Origin: Kiritimatiellota bacterium B12222
Lineage (GTDB): Bacteria > Verrucomicrobiota > Kiritimatiellia > SS1-B-03-39 > UBA6053
NCBI GenBank assembly: GCA_029719485.1
Contig: CP120722.1
Span: forward strand, 3,906,001-3,970,000
Length of the DNA: 64,000 nucleotides
Reading direction: 5' to 3'
Shown piece by piece: positions 53,689-61,841 of the stretch (position 1 is the stretch's first letter; every line of letters begins with the position of its first letter). Below the pieces are notes generated by a model. It ran no database searches. It was not told where the DNA came from and saw only the letters and a list, made by a program, of their open reading frames with translations. A program made the translations under genes and the position numbers.

Positions 53689-54849
53689 TTATTCGGACGC
53701 TGTCCGGAGAAATTCCGAAAGGTTCTGAACAGGATTTTCCTTTAAAAACAACACCATCTGCTCAGCCATCAAGGAGGCACCTTCCTCAGAATAATGACTC
53801 CGGTCCTGAGGACTACAGTACAACGGAAGCGAACCGTTCTCCCCCAACTCCAAGAGCAATTGCTTACTCCACCCATTGAGATCAATCACCGGCACATCCA
53901 GCTCCTCCCCCACCTTTTGCATCGACAGGGCATAAGGCGTCAACACTTCCCAAATGCCCCCCGGATTGAATACCCGACGATGAGGCGGAGTCACCAAAAG
54001 GGGCGTCGCACCAGCATCACGCGCCTCCCTGACAAATTTCTTCAGGTTCTCATAATATTCTGTTTCGGCATCGGTTGACTCCGGTTTTGCTTTATCGTGG
54101 CTGTCATTATGCCCAAATTGAATAAAGATATAATCAGGTTTAAAAGCTAAAACACGTTTCCAATCCCCCCGTTCACGAAAGGTTTTGGTACTTCGCCCTC
54201 CAATGGCAAAATTTTGAAACAAAACCTCGTCCGTAAACGCGTCCGGCAACATCTGCCCCCATCCTCGACGCGGGCTGCTCAACGGATAGTCTTGAACAAT
54301 TGAGTCCCCCACCAAGGCCACTTTCACCGCAGCTTCGTGATCTGAAACCATGGCAAAAGAACAGCTGCTCCCCAGGTAACGCTCGGATGTCCTCCAACGC
54401 AGAATGACGTCTAGCGCATCCGCATCCCCAGTATCCACCGTCAGCGTGAGTAATTTCCAGGAACTACCACTGTAATCACTTCGAATCCGCTCCAATTCCT
54501 TCCGCTCCTTAAGTCGCTTCACCATCACATACGCCGTGCGATCCTCCTCACTCTTCGCCCAGTATGAAATTTGGACACGTTGATTGCTTTCTTTAAGGTA
54601 TATCCGCTGAACCAAACTCCCATCCCCCACACTGCTTTCCCCCACCGTTACCTGAATTCCCTGTTTCACGCCAAGCGGAAGATCTTCTGTGATCTGAATC
54701 ATTTTTTGGGCCCCTGCAGGCCCCCGCCATTCAGAAATACTCCCGTCATCAGACATCGTGAGTTCAGGATTAGAAAGCTCAACTGCGGATAAAGCCACCG
54801 AAAAACACAGCAGCAGCACCGTAAGAAGCGAGGATAAAAATCGTTGCAT
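53689..54849 (-). CDS. Exported SGNH/GDSL hydrolase, rhamnogalacturonan acetylesterase-like
   Basis: 386 residues from ATG 54849, with GGAG six bases upstream; three earlier in-frame codons include that SD. Signal peptide QRFLSSLLTVLLLCFSVALSA. An N-terminal carbohydrate-binding or jelly-roll-like domain (about 25-160) precedes the hydrolase: block I VALVGDSIVQDY (nucleophile Ser), block II FAIGGRSTKTF, block III FIQFGHNDSHD, block V DRSHYSEEG (Asp and His). This set matches rhamnogalacturonan acetylesterase relatives that deacetylate pectic or other glycans. With the sulfatase, it hints at polysaccharide use. Confidence 0.85.
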   Translation of the reverse strand: MQRFLSSLLTVLLLCFSVALSAVELSNPELTMSDDGSISEWRGPAGAQKMIQITEDLPLGVKQGIQVTVGESSVGDGSLVQRIYLKESNQRVQISYWAKSEEDRTAYVMVKRLKERKELERIRSDYSGSSWKLLTLTVDTGDADALDVILRWRTSERYLGSSCSFAMVSDHEAAVKVALVGDSIVQDYPLSSPRRGWGQMLPDAFTDEVLFQNFAIGGRSTKTFRERGDWKRVLAFKPDYIFIQFGHNDSHDKAKPESTDAETEYYENLKKFVREARDAGATPLLVTPPHRRVFNPGGIWEVLTPYALSMQKVGEELDVPVIDLNGWSKQLLLELGENGSLPLYCSPQDRSHYSEEGASLMAEQMVLFLKENPVQNLSEFLRTASE

Positions 54850-54922
54850 CATAATCTCCATCTATATCTATATGTTTAAGAAAAATAACAGAATGACGAA
54901 GCAAGTGACTTCATCAAAACAA

Positions 54923-54966
54923 TTGCAGACAGAACCTCTACAAAAGATTAGAGATCTTGTCTGCAA
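54923..54966 (-). terminator. Inverted repeat, possible terminator of the third PEP-CTERM gene
   Basis: TTGCAGACA (54923-54931) and TGTCTGCAA (54958-54966) with partial extension of the stem (CCTCT / AGAG). On the minus strand TTGTTTTG follows, a weak T tract. It lies about 120 bp past the PEP-CTERM stop, in the 236-bp gap before the SGNH gene. Confidence 0.45.
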
Positions 54967-55085
54967 CTGTGGTTTTCAGCATACGCCATCGTTGCGCCGG
55001 CTTGTTACCTCTGCACAACACCTACCTGTATCCGAGCCCCCAGGCGAATCCAGAAGCACCTCCTCAAAAGAACCCGGTATACGAA

Positions 55086-55919
55086 TTAAGTACGCCGTTT
55101 AAAATACAGCCCGAAGAGCAACGCGCCCACCATCAAAGTCAGGGTAGTCGGCTCAGGAATGACCGCGGTTGTAATCAGGACATTGTCCACAAAGGTGGCC
55201 GTCGTAACATTGCCCTCGTAAAAGGCCAAGGTGTCAAAGGTAAACGTGTCCGCTGTGGTATCCGTATCCGTCAACGTCACACCATTCAGAGAGAAAGACA
55301 AATTGATCGTGGTAGCGTCCGTACGAGTGAGTGTGAACAAAGTCGTGTACCAGGTGTCGTCGGCAAGATTGACGCCATTTTCTGAATTCGTAAGTTCGGT
55401 CATTCCATTACTCAACAATCCATCACCTGTTCCACTGCGCTCGGAAAAGTACGTATGCCCTGCAGCAGCGTCCCCAACATTGGTATTCACACGGTAGCCC
55501 CCATAATTGGTGAATAACGAGGGATCGATACTTCCGTAATTATCCCCGGTGGCCTGATTCGCAACCCCTCCGGAATCCATCACCCCCATACGGAACTTAT
55601 AGTTTCCCACCACGGGTGTATCTACTTTCAAGTCAAAACTAACGGTCATGGTTTCATTCACCGCCAAAGTAGTGGATGGAAAATGTCCAAGAAAAGAAGC
55701 CCATGAGTTAATAGATTTAATCTCCCCGCCACCAGCAAGCAAGCCACCAGCACTTGATGAATTGTACCACCCCTCTCTCCCGGAAGAAAAATCTTCCGAA
55801 TAGATCGTTCCTGCAGAAAGAGGAAGAGATGCGATGAGTAAGCTACTGATGCCCGCCAGAACCATGAGGAATCGACGGCTACGAGATATCGAATGAATGA
55901 GGGGGGTATATGTTTTCAT
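55086..55919 (-). CDS. PEP-CTERM exported protein, copy C
   Basis: 277 residues from ATG 55919; the frame extends to a TTG that belongs to the -35 box. Signal peptide RRFLMVLAGISSLLIASLPLSAG. The body is a beta-rich, lectin-like (LamG-type) domain with AVNETMTVSFDLKVDTP and DDTWYTTLFTLTRTDATTINL. C-terminal sorting signal: PEPTTLTLMVGALLFGLYF with tail KRRT. It is not closely related to copies A and B outside the sorting signal. It may bind extracellular polysaccharide (inference from fold impression). Confidence 0.85.
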   Translation of the reverse strand: MKTYTPLIHSISRSRRFLMVLAGISSLLIASLPLSAGTIYSEDFSSGREGWYNSSSAGGLLAGGGEIKSINSWASFLGHFPSTTLAVNETMTVSFDLKVDTPVVGNYKFRMGVMDSGGVANQATGDNYGSIDPSLFTNYGGYRVNTNVGDAAAGHTYFSERSGTGDGLLSNGMTELTNSENGVNLADDTWYTTLFTLTRTDATTINLSFSLNGVTLTDTDTTADTFTFDTLAFYEGNVTTATFVDNVLITTAVIPEPTTLTLMVGALLFGLYFKRRT

Positions 55920-55925
55920 AATGCC

Positions 55926-55955
55926 ATTATGAAAGGTCCCCCATGACTTAGTCAA
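55926..55955 (-). promoter_or_regulatory. Promoter with built-in palindrome, apparently leaderless (second copy)
   Basis: Read on the minus strand: TTGACT (55955-55950), 18-bp spacer, CATAAT (55931-55926), then 6 bases to the ATG at 55919. The palindrome TGACTAAGTCA spans 55954-55944. Spacer, distance to ATG and palindrome position equal those at 52816-52845, while the rest of the sequence differs. Confidence 0.7.
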
Positions 55956-56145
55956 AGGAAATTTACCAAATATTTCATTAAAAAATAAGCCTAACTTTCT
56001 TAGTTAAGCTCATCTGACTTATGCAAACAACTCAATCGCCCTGTGGCTCAAGGCCTTGCGTGCAAGAGAAGGCAAATCCCGCGCTTTATTTTGATCCTTG
56101 CTGAATGTCATTGCCATCCCTTGAATGCTTTGGCATTCGGAAGGT

Positions 56146-57252
56146 ATGCACGCCCTCTCGCTTTCCATCAATCTCGATCTTCTCGCTGAAAATATTCGCA
56201 ATCTCCGCCAGCAACTTGATCCAAAATCCCAAATTATTTTTGTAGTAAAATCAGATGCCTACGGACACGGGATCCCAGAAATTGTCCGCCGCGCCTATGC
56301 AGAAGGGGTCACTTGGTTTGCAGTCGCTTATTTTGAAGAAGCCCTCCAAGTAAGGGAAGCTGCTCCCCATGCGGACATTTTAGTATTGGGCCCCATCTCC
56401 CCTGAAGAAGTTCCGGAAAGTATCGAAAAAAATATCACACCCATCGTTGTAGACCCCGATCATGCAAAAACCTTGGCCGGCATCGCAGCCCAACAGGGAA
56501 AACCATTACGCGCACATATCAAAATTGATACCGGCATGGGGCGCATGGGCCCTTTGGAATCAGATGATACCTCCGACATTAAAGCCATCCTCAACACCGA
56601 AGGACTTGAAATCACGGGCATTTGCAGTCACCTGGCCACCGTGGACCTCAAACGCCCTTGGCTTCAGGAAAAACAACACGAACGCTTCGTTAAAGCCTAC
56701 ACCTTGGCCGAAGCTATTTCCGGACGTCGCCTCATGCGTCACTTTTGTAGCTCCCGCGGAATTCAGTATTACCCTGAATGGGATTACGACGGCGTTCGTC
56801 CGGGGATTCTGCTCTATGGCTACGGATGCAATGATCCCCGCATGCGGGTTCAAACCAAACCCCTGCTACAAATGCACAGCCGGGTGATGCAAGTAAAACG
56901 AGTGCCGGAAGGTACCCCCATCGGCTATTATTCCTCATACCGTACCACCCGTGCCACTCAAATTGCCATCGTGGGCACCGGATATGCAGACGGATATCTT
57001 CGCTCCTTAAGCAATCGTGGAGAGGCCTTAGTCAATGGAACCCGTGTCCCCGTTGTCGGCAGGATTAGCATGAACTGGATCACCCTCGATTTGGGACCAG
57101 ACCTTGACTGTAAAGCGGGAGACGAAGTGGTACTCATTGGTGCTCAAAACGAAAATGAAGTATGGGCTGACTGGCTTGGACGTCGTGCGGGTACCATTGC
57201 CTACGAAATCCTCACCGCCATTCACCCCCGCATTCCCCGTAGCTACTCCTGA
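56146..57252 (+). CDS. alr: Alanine racemase
   Basis: 368 residues from ATG 56146 (GGAAGG just before); an ATG at 56125 would add seven residues. PLP enzyme making D-alanine for peptidoglycan. The PLP-Lys is Lys35 in FVVKSDAYGHG. Then KIDTGMGRMG, and GTGYADGYLRSLSN with the second catalytic Tyr. The late segment GRISMNWITLDLG is the conserved C-terminal-domain block, with Asn-Trp where Asp-Gln is usual. Its last 10 bases overlap the convergent propeller-protein gene. Confidence 0.94.
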   Translation: MHALSLSINLDLLAENIRNLRQQLDPKSQIIFVVKSDAYGHGIPEIVRRAYAEGVTWFAVAYFEEALQVREAAPHADILVLGPISPEEVPESIEKNITPIVVDPDHAKTLAGIAAQQGKPLRAHIKIDTGMGRMGPLESDDTSDIKAILNTEGLEITGICSHLATVDLKRPWLQEKQHERFVKAYTLAEAISGRRLMRHFCSSRGIQYYPEWDYDGVRPGILLYGYGCNDPRMRVQTKPLLQMHSRVMQVKRVPEGTPIGYYSSYRTTRATQIAIVGTGYADGYLRSLSNRGEALVNGTRVPVVGRISMNWITLDLGPDLDCKAGDEVVLIGAQNENEVWADWLGRRAGTIAYEILTAIHPRIPRSYS

Positions 57253-58160
57253 GCGTCAACGACCCCAAAGGCGTCAAAACCCTCCCAACCCTCTGATCGA
57301 ATGTCCAAGGTGTACAGATCGCGTTGCTCATTAGAAAACAAAACATGATGGTCATCTATCCATGTGATCCCTTCAATTTGCAACAGTACCCAAGGCTCAA
57401 ACAGAAAGCGGCGCCCTCCCTCCTGTAAAAAATGATCCCCCACAGCAGGAGCCTCAAATAGCCACAGCCCTGCAGGCGTCAACACCATTAAATATTTCCC
57501 GTCCGGATGCATCGCCGCATCGGTGACCATCTCGCCTAAATCGCGTTGACCCAGAAAAATGGCCATTTGCTTATCTTCCGTCTCCAAATCTTCAATACGG
57601 TACAATTTACTAAACGTATCCGAGCGATGTTTGGTTAATACGTATAAATGCCCTTTATAAAAAAACAGCGCCTCACAATCGAAATTCATTTCGGCAGGCG
57701 GAAAGGCTTTTTGATCAGGAAATGAAAAATGAAGCGTTTTTTCAACCGTCACCGAAACCGGCAGCTCCCCTTCCGGTTCACGAATCTGGTAAATCTTCAG
57801 ATCCTGGCGACGGTTAAAATTATTGCCAAACGCTCCAATCCAAATGCGCCCTTCCCCATCTACACACAGCGCCTCCCAATCGAAATTCACCGCGCCGTCG
57901 ACCTCAACCGCATCCCCGAAGACCTCTCCGGATTCAGTCAGCGGATAAAGTTCAGCCTTCCCCCCACTGTCATTATGCGTCCAATAGAGTCCGGTAATCT
58001 TCGAAGATTTACTTAAGCCCGAAGATTCCGTCACCTGAGGGGATACAATCCGACCACTGGGTGAAGGCAGCCTACCTTCTTCCGCTCGCACATGTATAAA
58101 TGCCATTCCCCAAATCAAAGCACTTGAGGAAAAAGCACTTATACAGGCCTTAAGCTTCAT
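57243..58160 (-). CDS. Exported beta-propeller (SdiA-regulated/phytase-like) protein, unknown
   Basis: 305 residues. N-terminal signal (CISAFSSSALIWGMAFIHVRA). Repeating blade-like segments: GLYWTHNDSGGKAELYPL, NFDWEALCVDGEGRIWIGAFGNN, NFDCEALFFYKGHLYVLTKH, VTDAAMHPDGKYLMVLT and IEGITWIDDHHVLFSNEQ. This pattern (EAL..., SND/HNDSG) is seen in phytase-like and esterase-like propellers. No catalytic set is certain. The ATG begins 1 base after the yidC stop, so it is probably translated by coupling to yidC, an unusual neighbour. It overlaps alr by 10 bp, tail to tail. Confidence 0.65.
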   Translation of the reverse strand: MKLKACISAFSSSALIWGMAFIHVRAEEGRLPSPSGRIVSPQVTESSGLSKSSKITGLYWTHNDSGGKAELYPLTESGEVFGDAVEVDGAVNFDWEALCVDGEGRIWIGAFGNNFNRRQDLKIYQIREPEGELPVSVTVEKTLHFSFPDQKAFPPAEMNFDCEALFFYKGHLYVLTKHRSDTFSKLYRIEDLETEDKQMAIFLGQRDLGEMVTDAAMHPDGKYLMVLTPAGLWLFEAPAVGDHFLQEGGRRFLFEPWVLLQIEGITWIDDHHVLFSNEQRDLYTLDIRSEGWEGFDAFGVVDAQE

Positions 58161-58161
58161 C

Positions 58162-59988
58162 TCACTTCTTCGGTGTTTTCGAGGGGCTTGATTGAGGATT
58201 CTTAACTGACTTCATTTTACCTGTCGAAGTTTCCGCAGAACTCTTCGATGCTTTTTTGGCATCACGACGTTTGGTGTGCGTGGTTTGGTAAATGGAGATC
58301 AAGTTACTGGTGGTCCAGTAAAGCAAGAGACCCGCAGGCATGTTGTAACAGATGAACAAGAAGACGATCGGCATCATCATCATGATTTTCTTCTGTTGCT
58401 CATCCATATTGCTAGGCGTCAAGCGCTGTTGCAACACCATGGTCGCCCCCATGGTCAGTGGCAAAATATTCACAGGGAAGGTTCCCAAATAGAAAATAGC
58501 TTCCTGCTCACTTAAATCTTTGATCCAGAGGAATTCCGCAAAACGCAATTCAACCGCCACCCGCAAAACACCGTACAAGGAAATGAATACAGGGATCTGC
58601 ACCACCATGGGCAAACAACCGGCCAAAGGATTGACTTTATTGGCTTTGTAGAACGCAGACATTTCCGCATTCAATTTTTGAGGATTGTTTTTGTGCTTTT
58701 CTTTCAGCTCTTTCATTTGAGGAGAGAGCTCAGACATCCGCTTCATGTTCTCCGCACCCTTTTGCGTCAAAGGCCAGAACAACATCCGCACCACAAAAGT
58801 CAACAGGATAATCGCAATCCCCCAGTTACCGGTAAGGGCATATAACTTGTTCAGCCCCAACATCATCAGTTTACCCAAAGGCACAATGAACTTAAACAGA
58901 CGGAAATCAATTAACTCCTCTTGCTTGCCCCCCAATGCTTTCAGGTTTTCCATCGAAATAGGCCCCACATAGTAACTAAAGTCACGAATCAACGGAGCTC
59001 CAGGCACCAACGCCACCGCATCAAAGCGAACAGAAGGTTGGGCATAACTGATGGCGGCATCACCTTTCTTCCCCGCAGTCGCCCGCAAGGTCAATTCACT
59101 CATCATGGTTTCATCCGTTTCATTCAAGGTCAAAACCTGAGTAAAGAATTTGTTTTTCACCCCTACCCATTCCAAGGGCGCTTCAATTTCTTTGGTATAG
59201 ACGCCATCCACATCACCCACATTTTTCCGTAGCGTCTTCACATAATGCTTCACCCCGGTTGGAGAAACATGCTTGGCATCAATCCCGACAAAAGGTCCAA
59301 ATTTTTGGGAAATATTGGGCTGCGGATACATGGCACCCAAATATAAATCCACTGGAGAAATCGAAATCAGGGCCCCCGTTTCATTCCGCCACTCTTCGTT
59401 GACATCCAGCACGTAGCCATCACCGAGAATATAGGTTCGAATTACCCTCAAGCCCGGTAACACTTCCCGTGAAAATGCAACCGTATTCTCATCAACCCGT
59501 GCCACCTCAAAAGCAGAGCTCTGGTTCAGACCCACCATATTGTACATCAGACCCGAAAAAGAGGCCTCTGCAAAATCAAGGGTAACGATTTTCCCGTCTT
59601 TCGAGATTTTGTCTTCTAACGTTGCCGGATAATCCAACAAGTCCACCTGACTCACCACCGCACCCAAGTTACTGAGTTCGACCACAATCACGTCATTCTT
59701 CAGCACCACAGTTTGCGCTTCTACCAAAGTTTCGACGGCAGGGCTGATCACGTCTGCAGCCTGCGCCCCAGCGGCGACAGGCGCCGCAACCGCTTCCTCA
59801 ACCGGAGCAGGAGCCGCAGGAACAGGAGGACTATCCACTTCGGCATCAGGCAAAGCCGCAGGGGCCGCCGTCGCAACCGGGACAGGTGCGGCTGGAAACA
59901 TGGGTTTGAGCACAAATCGGTCAAACGCCAACCATACCGGAATCAGGACAATCAGGACAACAACCAGGGCTAAATCTTTTTTATTCAT
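58162..59988 (-). CDS. yidC: Membrane protein insertase YidC
   Basis: 608 residues. One N-terminal helix (LALVVVLIVLIPVWLAF), then a Pro/Ala-rich linker (about 30-85), a large periplasmic domain, and the conserved C-terminal insertase core. Core features are LTFVVRMLFWPLTQKGAENMKRMSELSPQ, the charged helical hairpin, NPLAGCLPMVVQIPVFISLYGV and MPAGLLLYWTTSNLISIYQT. Gram-negative type by length. It inserts inner-membrane proteins with or without SecYEG. It follows rnpA by 18 bp. Confidence 0.96.
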   Translation of the reverse strand: MNKKDLALVVVLIVLIPVWLAFDRFVLKPMFPAAPVPVATAAPAALPDAEVDSPPVPAAPAPVEEAVAAPVAAGAQAADVISPAVETLVEAQTVVLKNDVIVVELSNLGAVVSQVDLLDYPATLEDKISKDGKIVTLDFAEASFSGLMYNMVGLNQSSAFEVARVDENTVAFSREVLPGLRVIRTYILGDGYVLDVNEEWRNETGALISISPVDLYLGAMYPQPNISQKFGPFVGIDAKHVSPTGVKHYVKTLRKNVGDVDGVYTKEIEAPLEWVGVKNKFFTQVLTLNETDETMMSELTLRATAGKKGDAAISYAQPSVRFDAVALVPGAPLIRDFSYYVGPISMENLKALGGKQEELIDFRLFKFIVPLGKLMMLGLNKLYALTGNWGIAIILLTFVVRMLFWPLTQKGAENMKRMSELSPQMKELKEKHKNNPQKLNAEMSAFYKANKVNPLAGCLPMVVQIPVFISLYGVLRVAVELRFAEFLWIKDLSEQEAIFYLGTFPVNILPLTMGATMVLQQRLTPSNMDEQQKKIMMMMPIVFLFICYNMPAGLLLYWTTSNLISIYQTTHTKRRDAKKASKSSAETSTGKMKSVKNPQSSPSKTPKK

Positions 59989-60006
59989 AGGAAATCTTGT
60001 AAGTTC

Positions 60007-60408
60007 TTAAACTGCTGAACTGCATTTAGGGTCTTCATGCGAACATTGCAACTGTCCCGCACGGATAAAGAGCTTCTCCAAATCAGCATCTAAGGCTGCT
60101 TGGGAAACGTTCAAAATTGAATATCGGGCAACTAAAATCACATCATCAGCTCCAAGCAGACGGTGATGATTGAGTCTGAACCACTCACGCAACCGGCGTT
60201 TGCCACGACTACGCGCCACTGAATTGCCCACTCTTTTACTTGCGACAACCCCTAAACGCCCACAGGCATCTTCCCCCTTGCGCATCCACAACACGGCATA
60301 CCTCCCCACCTGCTTATGCCCCTGCGCATAAGCTTCCTGAAACAAAGCGGCCCGCTTGACACGGAGTCTAGCGGGCAGCTCAAATTGCCGATCAATGTGC
60401 GGCTTCAC
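60007..60408 (-). CDS. rnpA: Ribonuclease P protein component
   Basis: 133 residues, GTG start at 60408. The signature VGNSVARSRGKRRLREWFR is the RNR-type RNA-binding block; GRLGVVASKRVG precedes it. It assists the catalytic RNA in maturing tRNA 5' ends. It lies between rpmH (13 bp) and yidC (18 bp), the widely conserved order. The N-terminal 15 residues and Cys/Ser-rich tail are not conserved. Confidence 0.94.
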   Translation of the reverse strand: MKPHIDRQFELPARLRVKRAALFQEAYAQGHKQVGRYAVLWMRKGEDACGRLGVVASKRVGNSVARSRGKRRLREWFRLNHHRLLGADDVILVARYSILNVSQAALDADLEKLFIRAGQLQCSHEDPKCSSAV

Positions 60409-60421
60409 AGTCTTGACCGAA

Positions 60422-60568
60422 TCAAGCCTCGTCAGAAACAGTTAATTGCTTCCGTCCTTTACGACGGCGACGAGCTAAAAGTTGACGACCTTTTTTGGTA
60501 GACATGCGTGAACGGAACCCGTGTTTACGGGCGCGTTTGATGCGAGAGGGGTTATAAGTGGGCTTCAT
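60422..60568 (-). CDS. rpmH: Ribosomal protein L34
   Basis: 48 residues translated by hand: it starts [18 protein letters not shown] and continues with [20 protein letters not shown], the L34 consensus. ATG 60568 with AGGA nine bases upstream; TGA at 60424-60422. First gene of rpmH-rnpA-yidC. dnaA and an origin are not recognisable beside it: the 223-bp gap to the divergent membrane-protein gene shows no DnaA-box cluster. Confidence 0.95.
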   Translation of the reverse strand: MKPTYNPSRIKRARKHGFRSRMSTKKGRQLLARRRRKGRKQLTVSDEA

Positions 60569-60791
60569 AGTGAATCCTTAGAAATTAGTTAGAAAAGGAG
60601 ATGGAGCTTATATGACACAAGTCCGTTGTGTCAATAGCAATTCGAAAGAGAACTCACCTTCCTCCATCCCCCCTCCTCCTCAAAAGCCTCCCCACACACA
60701 AATTGAGCTATATTTTTTCACGAATTCCTATTGATTCCTTTGCAATGCAAAGTTACAAGAACCCTAACTCATTACTCCAGCCCCAACCAAC

Positions 60792-61439
60792 GTGGAAACC
60801 CCTTTGTCAGTTCACCCCCTTCACGACGCATTACATACTGTGCGCACGCTACGGCGTTCGCTCCTTCAGAAAGAACGCTTTAAAGGCTGGTCGGGCCCCA
60901 CGCGTATTTTTTCAGGTACATTGGCCTTGGTGGCAGCCCTCATTTCAGAACAAGGCTGGATCCCCCAAACCAACCGCAGTTACCTCATTCTGTGGGCATT
61001 GGTATTTCTTTCCGCAGTAATTTTAAATGTAGGCGCCCTCACCTACTGGTTCCTCAACGATCGCATGATCCAAAGAGACACCACCCGCCTGAAACCCATT
61101 TTGGATGTCGTACCTCCCCTGGCCGTCGGCGCTTTATTTACCTTGGTGCTCATTTTACAGCGCAACCTCGATCCGCTCTACGGCGTATGGATGTGCATGT
61201 TCGGACTTACTAACTTTGCCTCCCGATACGTTTTACCCACCGCCATCGCCTTCGTGGGCATTTTCTACATTGCCGCCGGAGCCCTTTGCCTGCTCATGCC
61301 CGAAATCACCTTTCTCCACCCCTTGGCCATGGGACTGGTGTTCTGTGCCGGAGAATGGGCTGGTGGCACAATTTTATATGTCGACGATCGGCGCTATGCC
61401 GCATTTTCCCGCCAATTTGCAACCCCCGACGAGGACTAA
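60792..61439 (+). CDS. Six-helix membrane protein, unknown
   Basis: 215 residues with hydrophobic segments near 40-56, 66-88, 101-120, 129-146, 151-168 and 173-192. The C-terminal part LYVDDRRYAAFSRQF is cytosolic and charged. No family recognised by name. It precedes the winged-helix gene by 3 bp, so both are translated from one mRNA; such membrane protein/HTH pairs often form a sensor and regulator or a regulated partner set (inference). A TTG/ATG choice further upstream is possible. Confidence 0.7.
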   Translation: METPLSVHPLHDALHTVRTLRRSLLQKERFKGWSGPTRIFSGTLALVAALISEQGWIPQTNRSYLILWALVFLSAVILNVGALTYWFLNDRMIQRDTTRLKPILDVVPPLAVGALFTLVLILQRNLDPLYGVWMCMFGLTNFASRYVLPTAIAFVGIFYIAAGALCLLMPEITFLHPLAMGLVFCAGEWAGGTILYVDDRRYAAFSRQFATPDED

Positions 61440-61442
61440 CCC

Positions 61443-61814
61443 ATGGAAATACTCAACAAACCCCTCTGGAACGATTTGGAGAAATCCATTCACGAACCAG
61501 CAAGGCTGGCCCTCATCACCCGCCTCTGCGCCGAAAAAGATGGACTTGGTTTCCAAGATCTTAAATCGGAATGTGGCCTCACCGATGGCAACCTCAGTCG
61601 ACACCTGAAAGTGCTCGAAGAAGCCGGAATCATTCATTTGCACAAAGTAGGGAAAGGACGACGCTCCCACACCTGCGTCAAACTCACCCCCGATGGACGC
61701 GAAGCCTTTTTGCGTTACCTGTACTCTCTGGAAAAAGTCCTGCACGGCGCATTAGATGCACTGGAGTTGGACACCGCAGAGTTCCCCGCCGGTCTCCCCC
61801 TCGCCGCATCTTAA
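61443..61814 (+). CDS. Winged-helix transcriptional regulator (PF13601-like)
   Basis: 123 residues. IHEPARLALITRLCAEKDGLGF, then the recognition region LKSECGLTDGNLSRHLKVLEEAG, and a wing GRRSHTCVKLTPDGREAFLRYL. This order is that of the short winged-helix family related to ArsR/MarR that regulates in cis. It lies 3 bp after the membrane-protein gene and 27 bp before the HMG-CoA synthase gene, and may control this set. Confidence 0.87.
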   Translation: MEILNKPLWNDLEKSIHEPARLALITRLCAEKDGLGFQDLKSECGLTDGNLSRHLKVLEEAGIIHLHKVGKGRRSHTCVKLTPDGREAFLRYLYSLEKVLHGALDALELDTAEFPAGLPLAAS

Positions 61815-61841
61815 AACGAATCACTTTTACTGAAGGACACC

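Noticed and set aside
60569..60791. Possible replication origin next to rpmH
   Set aside because: No dnaA gene and no cluster of DnaA boxes or AT-rich repeats recognised.
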